Shown here: one piece after another, positions 1 to 14,540 of the stretch
How positions within the stretch are numbered: the first letter of the stretch is position 1
Layout of the letters: each line of letters starts with the position of its first letter
Assembly: GCA_013365325.1 (NCBI GenBank)
Contig: JABVXV010000281.1
Span: 19,191 to 83,190 of the forward strand
From: Dipetalonema caudispina
Lineage: Eukaryota > Nematoda > Chromadorea > Rhabditida > Onchocercidae
Reading direction: 5' to 3'
DNA length: 64,000 nucleotides
The notes under the pieces: model-generated
Seen by the model: the letters and a program-made list of their open reading frames with translations, nothing else
Database searches by the model: none
What the model was told of the DNA's origin: nothing
Translations under genes and position numbers: made by a program

Positions 1-576
1 ACCTAAAAGGTTCCCTACCCTCTAAATATTAAATTTAGTTTTTCAACTTATCAAAGTACTCAGTTTTCCTTTTCAATCATATGATCAAGGGGTAGATGTT
101 CATCGTTACCACTCAATTTGTTAAGCTTGTTCTAAAGATGTGAGTAAAAATATGATCTTCTGAATTAGGGGGTATGGTAAACGTCGCAAATTACTTCGCT
201 AATTGCTTTAGATGGAGTTTTGAAATCTTATCCCTGGAATACTGAGTGGCTCGAAGTAAATCAAGATTTTTTCAAACAAATGAAAAGATAGCTGCCAGGA
301 TGGTAGGGGAGAGAAATTAGATGCTAAGAATGAAAGGGAAGAAAATGTAGCATTATATCGGAAGTTAAAGCCAGTTTGCTAACTTGCTATATCAGTATTC
401 AGGTCCTAAACCTCAAAAGTAGGACTTAAGAATTGGTAAGGCACTGTCCATCTTTCACCTTCCCAAATATATGTCATTCTTACATTCAAGAAATATAATT
501 AGGTTTTATTATTATGTAAATAAAATTTTCATATAGAATGAAAAATTTATTTACAACCAAATAATTTATGTTGTAG
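1..576. other. Upstream region of the SWAP gene, no clear exon
   Basis: No convincing coding exon is seen. The first recognised SWAP exon begins at 577 in phase 0 without a start codon, so the initiating exon should lie here or left of the window. Two tiny candidates fit the phase: an ATG at 174-176 followed directly by GTAAAC and preceded by an AG, and an ATG at 300-302 followed by GTAGGG and preceded by CCAG. Either would give Met-Asp-Lys-Leu-Leu as the start. This is inference. Confidence 0.35.
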
Positions 577-3500
577 GATAAATTGCTTGTATTTGGCTAT
601 GCATCACGAATATACGCAAACGATGACCGAGCAGAATGGGTTGCAGAAGAGCAACATCTTATAACACATCCGGCAGATTCACAGTTACTGATTGATAGGT
701 GAGTTAATGGAAGGCGTTAACTCAGTATTTGATTCTTTATTGCGTACTGCTTTCGAAACAGATTGATGAAGATGTGTGATGCACGTCAACTCAAAATTGG
801 TGGTATGAACTCAACAATAACTATCGGTAGGTTTCATTTAATTTTTTGATATTATCTTGTTTTTGCATCATAATTGCTGTCGTGGGCCAGGCAGTGTGAA
901 TCATTGACATTCAATCAATGGGACCTTAAATGAAGAAATACAGGGACTGTTATCGCGCTTTTCTTTCTGTAGTCCTGTGTATCAAATCACAATATCGTCG
1001 AGAAACGTTTAAATTAAATAGAGAAGAGTGATCCTGATGATTGCATCTGTTTGACAGACTGCTATTTTATGTTTGAAGAAAAAAAAGTTTTATTAGCATT
1101 TCTTCCCGAGTATTGGGAAGTAGTTCGTCAAGAGTTAAACCTCTGTTGAAAAGTTCTTCTGTGACCGTGATTCGTATTTTTGGAATTGAGAAGTCCACTC
1201 ATATATTCTATGAATCCGATCTATCCGGTAATGGCATTTCTGTGTTACATTTAGGATCTAAGCGCCTTATTATCACTGCTTTTGTCTTTTATTTCGTTTT
1301 TGATTTCTTTTTTGGGTACAGAATAAGGGTGAACTTTTTATTTTGGAAAGGAGGATATCAGTAGTTGGGATGCCTTTTTGCGTAACTTTGCAAATTATGT
1401 GAAAAATTATTCAATCATGCAATAAAGCATAAAAAATTGAACGAATGAATAAATTTTGGAAGAAATAATGCGAAAAAAAGGTGCCAAAACAACAGTATTT
1501 TGAAATATCAAATTAAGGTAAGCGATTGCTGTCTTGTAGTAGCTTAACGTTTTTCTCTCTTTAGCAAAAAATTTTAATCGGTAAATATTGAATAATGTCC
1601 TGCTAACATTTCAGATATGGATGGAGCGTTATACACGCCCAATAGTTTGGGCAGGATGGTGGTATGTGCTTTTCGTAAGTGCACTATAATTGTGAAAGAA
1701 TAATTTTGATGTTGTGAGAAGCCCAGTCTGATTTGGCTTCGAAAAGAAATACCATGGGAGATATAGGAACTAAGTTCATAAACTTTGAAATGTCTTTTGA
1801 AACTTAGTTTCTATGTCTTCACATTGTATTTATTCATCATTTTACACTGTCATGTAAACATCATTTCCAGGTATGATTGTCGCTTACATCTTTCAAGTAC
1901 AGAAGCGTTGGATATTGCATGTATTACTAGAGAAGGTAATAGTCAAACTGGGAGTGGAAATGACTGTCCTGCGGAATTACTTGAAGAGGAAATGTGCGAA
2001 GAGGAGCGATATAAAGATATGCATGAAGATATAAAAAGACTTGAACGTAAGGTTATGAAGTTTATATTTATGTAACCAAACTTCAGTATGAGTTCATCTA
2101 AGGTAGTTGTCGTTCTTAAGTAAGCTGAAAATTGATGGTATTTATATAAAGATATTTCTGTGACTACCATTTGATGAATATTTCAAATGGTGTGCCTCAT
2201 TTTTTTCCAACATTAGATCTGCTTTACCAATGAATAAATTATAGTAGATATTTTTGTAATCCTCATTTATTTGCAGACGAAGAGGAGGAAAGGCAAAAGC
2301 GTGCCGAAATTGCATTTAATTATGATGAAAATTGTAAAGAAGCAAGTAGTAGTAGTGAAGAAGAAATTGACGAACCATTCCAACCTCCGGAAAATATCAA
2401 ACTTCCAATGGGCATGAATTTGGTATGTTGTTTCAAACGTATCTTCCTTGTTCCTAAACGCTAGAGAAGTAAGATTTTTCGTGGATTATATGCCTTCTTA
2501 CTTTCATTTTGAGAATCATTCACAGATCTTTGTTCTTTCTTCTCTGCTTTGTGCTAAATTGTATTATAGAGGTGATGAAAAATTGGTCCTTTTAAATTAT
2601 GCTATTTTTCATTTAGCCAGATACAATGAAGCAGAACGCTGTGATAGAGCGTACAGCGACATTTGTCGTTGTACAAGGCCCACAGATGGAAATAGTCATC
2701 AAAGCAAAACAACGCGGAAATCAGGATCAGGTCTTTACTACTGCATTTATTAGCTTAAAATAGTTGGGTAAGCCGGTTTAATGCTCATTGAAAGATTACT
2801 TTTTTAGTTTGGTTTTCTGGAATTTGATCATCCTCTGAATGCTTATTACAAATACATCTCAAAACTGATACGAGAAAAGAAATATTCACCAAAACCGCAT
2901 GTTCCAAAGCGCCGTCCAAAATTGAAAAAACTAAAACGTATGGAAGAAAAGCGATTATTAGAGGAGCAACAGAAACAGAAAGAGGATGTAGATATTGGTA
3001 AGTTTTATTTTATTTAGAAAGTAATTTGATGATTCAAATATTAATATCTATTTTTTCCTATTTTTTCACAAGATTTAGTTTGTTGAACTTTTTCTTTAGT
3101 TCATCTCTGATAGCTTAGTTATTGATTTTTTATAGGTTCTAATTCTGATAGCGGTTCGGAATCTGATGCTAGTGGAAATTACCTCCATCCTTTACTGATG
3201 GGAGGAGCACGGAAAACTGATTCCGGCAGCAATTCTCCAGTAATTGGTCCGAAGACGAAAGAAGAAAATGACGTTGCTACCAAGAAACCGTTACAAGTTA
3301 AAAGTGACTACAAATTGGGAAAGGTTATTAAATGATTTTTTCGTGAGGTTGAATATCGTTTTTTTTGTGTTTACAATTTTGTCTAAAACTTGTTCTCCGA
3401 AGTCTTAAATGTAAAAATCGGACGTATACATTATAGTTAGTCAAGAATTCTTCCATTTTCATTATTTGTTTAAGGCTGACGACATGTATTCTTCGCTGTT

Positions 3501-6500
3501 CAAGAATCTCTCTGATTTAGTTGTCACACAAGCAAGAGCAACACAGGCTACTGAAAGCAAAGATGAGTGAGTTATTGTTTTTTCTAGTGGAAGGTCAAAA
3601 ATAACGGTGAAAAAACTTTATTCAATACAACTTCATTTAACTGTCCACAAAACTCTCTTCAAATATTCTAAACCAATAACAAAATGATTTTTTTACTGAT
3701 GTTCGGCAATATTGCAGAACTACGGAAAAAACAAAGGACTTGGAAAAAGGAGATTACTATGAGTGGTATTTGAGTTTCTATGGAGAACCACCGCCAAGCA
3801 ATGAACAACCAAATGTGATACCGCCGCCACCCGACATTATGCCTACCGTCAATAGCGCTGCTGAATATGTTGCTAGATACGGAATTCAAGCCGAACAAAT
3901 TTTACTAGGTAGAATCCGTGATTCATAAATAATTCACTTTAATCTTTTCAATTTTGGGAAGAGATTTTTTAGATCAACCATTGAATATTTTCCAGGGCGG
4001 CATGATCTTAACATTGGATTTTTGTGTAATGATGGTCCTTATTACGGCTATTATCATTCGCGTATTCGATATTATCAAAAGCTGCATGCTTCATACGTAC
4101 AATCCCAAAAGGTAAGGCATATCTCATAGTTATAGGCAAGATTATTAATGTTTTCTTATCGTATGAATGTTTCGAATGATTTATTTTAAATATTTCAAAG
4201 CGACATTTCTTGGAATACGAAAATAATTTGAATTTCCACTTTTAGATGACGGGAGATACAGAAACAGAAGAGTGGAATGCAGCGAAGCAGGAGATGGATG
4301 TTGTGGGTAAGCATTGGACAAAATTCCTTTTTAGCAATCATCTGCGGATTAAAATCATTACAGAAGCTCACCTTTAAAAAGTTATAATAACTATTTTAGG
4401 TGGGTGTGATGTGGAACAAGCTTGTAAAACTGACAGTGACATCAGTGAACAGTCAAGCAAACCATTTTCTGACTTACTACAAGCACCTCCCCCACCACCA
4501 CCTTTCATGAATCGAAAAATGCGCCGTCGAGGTTTCCATGATCCACCACGTACACCTGAGCCAGCTACGCAAAATGTTGCTGAAGTTGGAGTAATCGACT
4601 TCAATGTTCAGGTTGAGAGTCTTTTTGTTATCCTTAGCTATTTATTGTTTTTAATTGTTGTTGATTTTCTCTCTTATATCAGTTCTGTTATAACTGATAT
4701 TTAATTACGACATCGCTGCTTTCCACAACCTTGTCAATTGTTTAGAGATGGAACGAAAGCCAATATTCTGCTTTAAAGAAAAAAAAAATACGAAACACTC
4801 TAGAGCTTATGTTCTTTCTTCGTTTCGAGAGAAATTGAAAATTGCTCCATATCGACTTGCTTCAAAAATTTCCTATACACCAAACAATATATATTATAGC
4901 TAACTAAAGTACAGTCAATGCCAGCATTTTTGGATAATGTTGAGGAGCAAGAAGAAAGTTCAAGCTCGTCAATGAGGAAAACATCAACGGGTCCAATATC
5001 TTTCTCATTAAACATTCAAAAAGCAGATGATAGAAAAGTCACGAAAATGACAAGGTAAATAATACTACTCAAAATGGGCAAATATTAACCTGTTTTCCTA
5101 TTTTAAGGGAAGTATGCTTTTATTACAATCGTGATAGCTTATTGGCAACAAACGTATCATTTTCACTTTGAGGGTTGTAGTTCGTATCTCCATGAAGAAG
5201 CCCAATGATTTAAAAAGAATATGAACTCAGCCGACCCGAACATTTGCTGAGCAGTTGAAGAGTTCTTTACTGGTATTACTGCGAGTAAAGAGAGTTCGAA
5301 AATTGGGAAGCTTATGGAGAACGGTCGGAAAGCAGGATTATGATTATGAGAGATGAGGGCTGCCTTCTTTTAACAACAAACACAATATGTAATGTAGTTC
5401 GTTCTTGATAATGTAACAGAGGTGTTACATAATTGTTACCATACGAGTAGTGTTATAAAATGTTGGCATAAATAGTCTAATATTAATCTGCTTGCAGCGC
5501 GGTTAAACTTGGAGCATATGATGACGAGAACGGTGGAACAGAAGCGGTTGATGTTCCTCCTGGTGTTCTTAGTAACGTAAAATTTAAAAATTATTTGAGA
5601 TCAATTTGATAGTTTTGCTGAAATACTCCCGAACAAATAAAAAATCAAATATCATTCAATTCGAATGAGTAGAAAATTAAATATCACTTGATTGCTAACA
5701 TATTGTGAGGTATGCAATTTTTTAAGAATTAAAGTTTTGTTTACAGATTCCTCCGCCAGGTTTGACAATACCGCCACCTCCAGTTGCCCCAGTTCCTCTC
5801 TCCTCTGGGCAGCTTGCAGTAGAAGGTTCAGCCGAGCTTCAGTCAGAGCGAAAGTTAAAAGTAATTTCGTAGTCATTTCACTTTTTTACCTTTCTTATCC
5901 AAATGAATTAAGGAAGTCCGAATTATGAAGTCTGTTGGACTTGTGAATGCATTTGATTTTTTTTCAGGCTCGCCTTTTTATGGAGAAAATTCTGAACGAG
6001 AAACGGGCTGCAAAGTTGAGAGCTCAAAATGAGGAACAGCTGAAGCGTGAAAGCGAACTTCTAAAAAAGTACGAGGAAGCACGTGCTAGTGTAAGTTTTT
6101 TCTAAATGAATCTTTTTTTGGTGATGAAGTTTCAGCAAGTTTTTCCGAACACTTGTTAAAGTTGGGACTTGAAAATTAATGTGGGAAAATGTTGTATTTT
6201 TAGTCAACTTCGTCGATAACCGCGAAATCGAAAAATAAAGGCGATATAAGTGATGTGGAAGTGATCTTCTCAACTTCCGCGATTGATCAACTAATTAACT
6301 CGCGAATCGATAAAGTGATCAACGAAACATTTAAAGAAAAGTGAATCAATAGTCTTATTTCGATCTGGAATTTTTCAGATGTTCATATTTCTATTAGACT
6401 AGCCTAACGGTGCATCAATAATTTTTTCCATTCTGCCGTTCTCTAAATACGCCAAATCCTCTTCAAGCTTACGACTTTGTGTAACGTCCCTTGAAATATA

Positions 6501-7213
6501 ATGATAACTTTGCCAAAGTAAACATGAAGCATGTGATATCCGGTATTGTAACTGTATTCTGTCTAAAATCAAAATTAGTGAAGGGACATAAAGAAACAAA
6601 AGTTAATGAAGAGATATAGGAAAAAAGTAATTAATGGATTCAGCTTTCATTATTTTATGCATTTATTGGCATGAAATTGCAGGAAGGATCCTAAACATTC
6701 AAAAAGTCATCATCACAAAAAGGAAAAAAGGAAAAAGCGAGAAGGAAAGCACAGTGACAGTCGATTATTGGATGAACACAGCAGCAAATCAAGCAAACGT
6801 CATAGGAGGTTTGATCAGATATTATTGGAATTATTTACATATTCCTTCTTTATACCTCATGTTTCTATATATGGTACTTTGACCTTATGTTGATCCCATT
6901 TTTTAGAGGGACTTTCCTTTGTTGAGTGATTTATCTACTATTGTAGTACAATAGAAGACTTCCCAGAAGTAGGTAATCATGCTTCCCAACATAACATGTA
7001 AACAACGCCTAGCATCTCGAAGAACACAATTTCCATGAAACGATGATGAGCGCAATTGACTTACAAAGGCGTATAACTGATTATAAATAACATACATCAA
7101 AATTAAATTTTAGACCTCGGGAGAGTTCTGGTTCATCTGAGCGGAAAGTCTCAAAGAAAAAAAAAAAGAAGAAACGAAGGCATCGATCTCGTAGTAGTGA
7201 TGAAAGCAGATAA
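577..7213 (+). CDS. swp-1: SWAP-family splicing regulator (SFSWAP / suppressor-of-white-apricot homologue), 5' partial
   Basis: Nuclear RNA-binding regulator of alternative splicing. Eighteen exons join in frame: 577-698, 1871-2046, 2277-2422, 2617-2730, 2808-2997, 3136-3323, 3475-3566, 3718-3908, 3996-4111, 4246-4306, 4400-4611, 4900-5054, 5498-5576, 5747-5860, 5968-6090, 6204-6340, 6683-6808, 7114-7213, about 813 residues. The N-terminus carries the DRY_EERY domain: [11 protein letters not shown], then [10 protein letters not shown] and CEEERYKDM. The first SURP module ([15 protein letters not shown] to [15 protein letters not shown]) spans exons 4-5 and the second ([14 protein letters not shown] to [13 protein letters not shown]) exons 8-9. 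Between and after them are proline-rich stretches ([16 protein letters not shown]), a PISFSLNIQ motif and a charged helix. The tail is basic and RS-like ([15 protein letters not shown]), as in the family. The initiator exon is not identified. Stop TAA at 7211-7213. The 1.17-kb intron after the first exon is the longest; SWAP genes are known to autoregulate by retaining early introns. Confidence 0.9.
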
Positions 7214-7298
7214 AAGTTATTGCGTGTTACATTAGGCTTATTAATATGTGTTTGTAATTTATGCTCAGGTTTCGTGATTTGTTACGAAGAGTGACGCA

Positions 7299-7304
7299 AA
7301 TAAA
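7299..7304 (+). terminator. AATAAA poly(A) signal of the SWAP gene
   Basis: A canonical AATAAA lies 86 bp after the stop codon, followed by T-rich sequence. The convergent polymerase alpha subunit gene ends at 7876, with its own antisense signal (TTTATT on the plus strand) at 7782-7787, so the two 3' ends are about 480 bp apart and do not overlap. Confidence 0.6.
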
Positions 7305-7875
7305 AGTGCTATAATGATCTGGATATTATATTTCCAATTTATGTTGTGGACTTTACGATAATTTCGTTTATAAAATTATAAGCTAAAAAAGTGCAATATA
7401 GTGCAAGCAGATATTTCAGATGAAAAAAAAAGACATAAAAGAAAAGAAGAGGAAGAAAAGCATAACTACAGTTGATAAACTTTAGTAAAATCCAGTAAGG
7501 CTCCTTCAAAATCATCTGAAACTCATTTTATCTATTCATAATTGCTAGATAATTTTATGTACTGTTATAACAAATATAACACTAATAAAACCTGGTAAAA
7601 TTACTAATTATATTTTGCAGAATAGTGATATTGAAAAGATTTGCTGGACCTAATTAGGATGAATTCCTGTTTACAAGTAGAAGAACCAATGAGCTGAATA
7701 ATCAGTAAATGAATCATCGGCAACAACTTGTAACTTATCTCAAATATAGCAGTACTATTCATTCATATGATTTTAAATTCATTTATTCACAATATCTGGC
7801 AACCTTTGAAAGCATAACAGTGAAAATAAAAGAAAAAAAAAAACATTGCAAAGATTTCATACGTATAGTATAATT

Positions 7876-10800
7876 TCACAACCGAACAATTTGTACTTCA
7901 CAAAAATCGGCAACTGATGTATACGAATTCTCTTTTCTTGCATCAATCTCTTTGAGATCAATTTTTAGTTTCATGAATGTACCGCTACTTCCACGTACCA
8001 ATGCATTCGTATTCACAAATACTGAATTTGCGACTACCTGTATCATGAATCTCTTTGAAAGAAAATCCTATTGATGATAAGAACAAATTTATCTAAATTT
8101 AACATATTGGTACGAAATACGATGGATTATACTATCCAAAGTAGCTAATTTAGATTAGTATATCTAAAGCTTAAAAAAGAAGGTACCTTAACGGTAGGTG
8201 CGAGTACTGACGGCAAAATAATAATATGAGGTATTACAGAAAGTGATGAGCGCTCGACAGCTTCACGAAGTCGATAAGTAACATCATGAGTTGCAGGATA
8301 TAACGGGTACAAAGAACGCTGTCTGCAAAGGTCATTTGCCTATGATTTAAGATAGAAATCTGAGGTGAAACTTCGATAATTTCGGAAAAAGCAGTAAACG
8401 CTTGAATTCAAATGCATTATTTATACAATGAATTTTTAATTATAAGTTTGATTTGTTTTAATAACACTCCCACTCACAGTTTTATCCATCAAAGATAAGT
8501 GTCCTAGAAATAAAACTAGGCGAAAGAGGTGTGAAATGAGAAGCGAAGACTAACATCCTCCTCAGCCATGCTTGGCACCATTCTTGGATTTATAAAAAAA
8601 AGCTACCAATATTTCATAAATAAAGAGCTTGACTGTCTTATTCTTTTACAAAAAAAATTTTTATGACCTAGAGCTTTTAATTGATAATTTAGAAACCTTC
8701 AAGATTAACGAAAGAAAACAATTCCTATTCATCTTATAAATATAACCAAGCATCAATACCTGAACAAATCTCGGATAAGTCGAGACATTCGATCCTGGTC
8801 TTCACAACTATCTAAACAACCTATTTCGTCTTTTATTAAATGCTGGATAATCTCCGATGCTGTAATAGCAAATTCAACACCAGCAATCCGAACGATGGCA
8901 GGGTCCGGCAAAAGCACTATATTCTATAAAATGATAATGCTGTATTTAGGAAGGAAAATATTGATCAGTTACATTGCAAATCACTGGTCAACACACATTA
9001 ATGAATCATAAATGGAAGAATCCTGAATTTCAAGTGCTTCAGACAAAAATCGTATAAAAGAAATCAAAAAAACTGCTCGATGAATAGAAAAGATAACCTT
9101 GCTTAACTGTTGCTTCCGCTGTTTAAGTGAACGAAATGGTGGAGTGGGAAAAGATGGTCGCAGTGCAGCATCTTTTTTTCCGTTTGGAACTATTAACACT
9201 TGAACATCAGTCCTAAAAATATTAACAATCGATTCCTGATTATAAGAAAAGTCAGTGTTTGAATTCTAAAATGACTTCTACGTATGACTGAAATTTCCAC
9301 AGAATAAAAGCTTTATTTTAAATTATTCAATTCCAAAATTTTCCCCACACTACAAGAAATTATATTCTATTTCTTTCTTGAGAATCATTTAGTGGGTAAT
9401 TTGACCTCTAGTTTCTTCGTTTAAATCGAAAAACATGAACTCTTCCATATTTTGATTCTTAAAGGCGTAAGTTTGCTCCCTTTTTAAAACTTATAAAAAG
9501 AAATCTTATTTAAATAGAAATATTGGTTAGAAACAACTCGTGCTTTCGCAAACAACGAACCCTGACAAGAATTCATCAATTTTTGCGAGAAGCATATCCA
9601 TAAGATCGTCGTATGTATAACAACATTGAGGTGATTTCACTACTGGACTTGTTCGATCAATGAATGGACCAATCTGAAATTTAACAATTCTCAAAAGAGC
9701 ACAACACTATTTAAATAAAAGAAAAGTGCCTAACACGTACCAAAATTAGAATATTAGGTCGCTCCTTCCTCACTAATTCGATTAGATCGCAGAGCTGTTC
9801 ATAGGAGAGAGTTTTAGACGAAGTAAACGGACCACAAGCACACCAAACATGAAGCACATCTGAAATAGTCATACTCTTATTTCTAATTTATATCTTTTTT
9901 ATTGCTAAAAACTGAAAATGTGTCGAAATAGGTCACTTGTATTTACATTTCAAATGTACTAATAAATCTACTACCTCGGTTCGATAACAAATAAATGAGC
10001 ATAATTTGACAATTGCAGTTAGTCACTAACTACTTTCACAGAATTGTTCAAATCTAACCAATGTCTGGTTGTTTATTAAGAGGTGCAATCGACGGTTCCT
10101 TAGGTTCAAAAATTTCATCCGGGACAAATACATCACCAGCAAAAGTTCCGTGAAGTGCAACAATCTATAATGGGAACAAAAGTTAACTGAAAAAGAAAAA
10201 AGCAATCAGTCAAAAACAGAAAAATCCCTCTTGAATCAACAAATTACTAACAAGTAGGTGAACAAGAGCAGTATGAAGAGACTGATAATGCAATGGAATA
10301 AATTTATAACACAGCGAATTGAGATAATTTTTTATGATAATCATAAATTGAATTATCATAAAAGACAATACATGTTTTACTATGTATTTCATTTGTTGAG
10401 GAACTTTCTTTCCAATGATCATGCATTGTAGGATGAACAGAATAGATGGAGAATTTACCTTCCCGGGGAATAATGAATAAGCTTTAAGATTGCTCAAATC
10501 GAGGCTTATAACAGTAGCATTTTGATCAGTGCATTGCAATGAACAATTTGAGACATCTAGGGGATCTTCTGTATTATTCACGATGAACCCCGAATATACG
10601 TTTCGCATCTGCAAATAAATTTCTTCAGTGTTTTTCTACGAAAATTTTTACATTTACGAAAAAGATACAGCACTTTAAATTGGAATTCTTTACAGAAAAA
10701 AAGACTGAATTTCACCTCAATTCAACATATTGGAAGAGCAGAAAACTTAGAAATGAAAAGGCAAAACTTAAATTTTAATTCCAAAACAATTCAATTTCGA

Positions 10801-12943
10801 GAAGAAAAGGACATACCAAGGGCAATGAATCTATTTGTTCATCATCAGCCAGTATTTCGTTTTCTTTTTTGATTATATCACATAAGCTTTGAACTCGTGA
10901 AACAAGTGCTTAAATTAGACCAATGTACTTAATGCAAGAAATAATTACATATACCATTAGCAAAAACCCATAAAACATCAGGGTTCTCTTCCCCTGAAGC
11001 AAAATATATGAAACAGTTTACTTTATTTGTAATAATATGCTTATTCGAATTAATAATTTAGCCTGCAGTATTTTAGGAATTTTACAAAAAAATCTAAATC
11101 TGCAGATTTGTTTACGTCAGACTATATTTATTTTCGACCAAAAGCAGTTTTAAATTCTACCACTTAGAATTCAGTGGCAAATTTCTTGATCTAGCAAGAA
11201 TAATAAAGTTAATTTCATCAGAATTATGACTTACTTTGAATTATGAGATCATGATGTCTTCAATTATAAAATATGCTTAGAGATACGATCAGACATCAGA
11301 AACCATTTGTTTACATGCTAATATTCCTACCAATCAGTTTTGCCATACTAAGAATTGATTAAAGAATTTCTTTCTTCACCTTCAATCTGCTCCAAATCTT
11401 TCTCAGCACCGTACTGTAACAAATTTTTGCAATCATCATTGTATAGTTTTTCCACAACGACTTTGCATACATTGCCGCCTTTGATTCCATCATTTCTTTT
11501 TGCTACGAAATTTCTCCCTATGAATTTTACAATAATTTTGCCCGAATCTTTGCGATTTTGATATGCGGCATCAGATATGGACTGCCTGAAATAAATAGTA
11601 AGACGGAATAAACAATTTGTTAGTCTTCAATTCACTAAATATTATTTATAACAATCCAATTAATAGGCAAGTTTCAATTAGCAAAGCAATAATGCTCCAA
11701 CCTGATTGGTGTAAAAGCCAAATATTTCTCGGGCAAAGTGAAATTTTCATTTGAAAAATCTACAATCGTACTGTCAGCTATACTACTCTCATCAAGCCAT
11801 GAATTCCTATTGCGTTCGCTAAATACGATTCTGAAATTACATGAGATGAAAATCAACCGAATATTTATAAGCTTACCATTAAACCACTAAGTTACTAAAC
11901 TACTGATAGTAACTTTTTCACAGATCGTTTTATCACAAATAGATGACATTCTATTACCCGGAATGGATTACTACAGGGATAAAAAAGTATACTGTAGCAC
12001 ATCGTTTATCTGATTCTTCCTGATACGTCAACCTATTAAGAAATGAAAGTATTATTAGAAAATGATATACAAAAACTACTTCATTAAACTATCATTAAAA
12101 ATGATGAATAAAAAATAAAAATTACGTATGAGAGATATTGAACGATTCATCTTTACAATTTTGAATAGCTCTCTGAAGAATCTATAAAGGAATACAAAAA
12201 TAAAATTTAAATTATAAAATTTTCCAAAATATCAAAATAAGGATAAAGAAGATAACTTCAAAAGTTGCACATAAAAATTTTGATTTCCATTGACATCCTT
12301 CATTTATTCTTTTTATCTCTTAATTTTATGCTCATTATATCCAACAAAAATTTACTAAGCATATCCTACTATCAATCAAAATTTTACAATAATTACCAGC
12401 TGTTCGAAGCTATCCAACATTGAAAGATTCACATGTGTCTGCTTTTGATTCGTTGCAAATGCGATCAATTCACTAACAAAATCTTCACCTTTTTTGCAAT
12501 ACTGTTTAGAGAGATCATTTGCTTCAAATAAAAGCATTAATCTTAATAAATTGTTATAAAGTATGCTTCATTAATATAAAAAAAATTCAAGTTTGCAATT
12601 AAAGTAAGTTTTTGTAACATTTAATTCCTAGTATTTTATCTCGTATTGCAATATCATTTATTTGTAGACATTTTTCTTTTTAATCTAGAACCTTTTAATG
12701 TCATATTTATATATGAGCAAAATATAAGGGATATTAAATTTTTTAATTCAAATCTATCAAAGACTAATTATCACTTTGGTATATCCTATAGACGTCGACG
12801 ATTAAATAATAGAAATTAAATGAACCTTTGACAATAAATTCCCCATCAGAATCATTTTCAAATGTATACATAAAATCTGCCAATTGTTCATTTAGCCATT
12901 CGGCTGTCATACAACCGCATGATTCAGCTATAGCATCATCCAT
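7876..12943 (-). CDS. div-1: DNA polymerase alpha subunit B (primase-polymerase alpha accessory subunit)
   Basis: Second-largest subunit of the polymerase alpha-primase complex, needed to start DNA synthesis at origins and Okazaki fragments. Sixteen exons: 12943-12826, 12521-12397, 12181-12126, 12032-11958, 11830-11702, 11585-11380, 10993-10955, 10893-10817, 10608-10459, 10164-10059, 9859-9741, 9673-9561, 9212-9098, 8923-8760, 8322-8187, 8037-7876. They sum to 630 codons (629 residues; human about 600). Diagnostic blocks: N-terminal SKQYCKKGEDFVSELIAFA, then LKAYSLFPGK and IVALHGTFAGDVF, the inactive phosphodiesterase-fold core (VLHVWCACGPFTSS, KERPNILILIGPFID) and RQRSLYPLYPATHDV near the end. 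The ATG (12941-12943) follows a TTTTACAG on the minus strand (12955-12948), a likely trans-splice acceptor. C. elegans div-1 is the named orthologue. The exon 2 acceptor (TTTGAAG) is weak but is supported by family similarity. Confidence 0.93.
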
Positions 12944-14540
12944 GATACTGTAAAATTACAAACCATCCGATAATATGAAATCTACTTAAATATGGATCGA
13001 TTTCCAGAACATCACTCATTTCTTGATCTTATCGTTAGCTTGAATGCCTCCATAATTTTGAATTTCCAGAAATTTAATCTTCTTCCAAAGCTTACTTATT
13101 AATTATACATATATGCTTTTTCCTCCTTAATCATCATCCACCCTGTTTCTTTCATCCTACGTTTCATTTGTCGTTTCCCTATCACCTTGACAGCTTTTTA
13201 ACCCTTCAAAATTATTCAAGAATCTAAAAGTTTGCGAAATCGCTCAAAGCAACATAACACCATAAAAATAACTTCCTAAAATTTATTGTCTGTTTGTATA
13301 AGACCGCGACAAGCAGAAATTTGATAAATTTCAGCTTTTGAGAAGCGATGATACATGAACAGCCAAACCACAATACAAGGTGTAATTCTATAAATACGAG
13401 CAATAGAGCGTGAAAAACAACCAAAATGACTGATTACAAAACTCCAATTAAAAAAAAAAGAAAAAATCTCAAATTTATTTACAAAAACATACAGACATGT
13501 AATAGACAAAATGAAAAAGCAAATATCCTATTTAAAATATACCAAATGTCCCTAGTTATGAGGTAAGTGAGATACGATTTTAAGCATATATATATATTTA
13601 CATCTTAAAAACTAATGTTTGATTTATTAGGATTACTGGCGGAATAAAAATTAATACACAACACAAAATCCTATTTTAGTTATGTACAAGAATATAATAA
13701 TTATGAACCATGAACAACAAGCTTTTTCCTTTCAATTCCTGAACTATCTAGTGCAGAAAAGGTGCTACAAAGAAGGAACAAATGGAGAGTCCTTGATTTA
13801 TACAACTAAGCATACTTGCAAAAATTAAAATTGAAAAGTAAATCTGATTTTAGTGGAGAATTTCATTCCATGAAAATAGTATCTTTAAAAATGATATTTA
13901 CAACGACGATACCGAAAAAAGGATGAGACATGTTGCTTAGAAAAACCAGTGCACCGAGCTAAAGCACATACCATGAAATGCTTTTCCATGAGTTCATACC
14001 CAAAGATTTATCAAAGTTGTTGCCAAGTGCAGTTACTTGAAAAATCTATAAACTAAGCCCAGAACAAGGGTTAACATCTACTTATTGTAAACTAGAGCTC
14101 ATCGAAAAGCTAAACAAATTTTAACATCTGATTACAGCTTTGCTTTGCTAAGTTAAAGTATAGTGAATTCAACTCCATCAAACAAAAAACAAAAAAAAAG
14201 CATGCTTATGTAGAAATACAAAAAAAAAAAACAAAGCTAGCAGCTTTTGAACCTGAAACAAACAGCGGTTATTTACAACGAGTACAAAAAGTCAGGGGGA
14301 AAATGTCAAGCGAAGTTGATGTACAATGCCAAAAGTAAAAGCAACGAAATGTTGAGGACTATTTACATAGATTTATGGACTATCAAGTAATAGCGAATCG
14401 AGTAACGTTTTCACCAAGATTTTACGACAAGAACGTATCTCTCAACATTTTCTTGACTGCAGATGCACCAATCGTCATTAATGTACTTTCCGTATTTTGA
14501 CCTATAACTAACAAGCATTATCACAATTCAAACTGCACTA
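12944..14540. other. Intergenic, between ATG101 and polymerase alpha subunit B
   Basis: 1.6 kb between two genes transcribed leftward. It would hold the 3' UTR of ATG101 and the promoter of the polymerase gene. It is A-rich on the plus strand, with several A-runs (for example near 14190-14235). I saw no exon pair that splices in frame, and no RNA gene. Confidence 0.5.

Noticed and set aside
1113..1364. 83-codon open frame in the first long SWAP intron
   Set aside because: It starts within the intron, is rich in Phe/Ile/Ser as expected of AT-rich noncoding DNA, and has no splice partner in frame.
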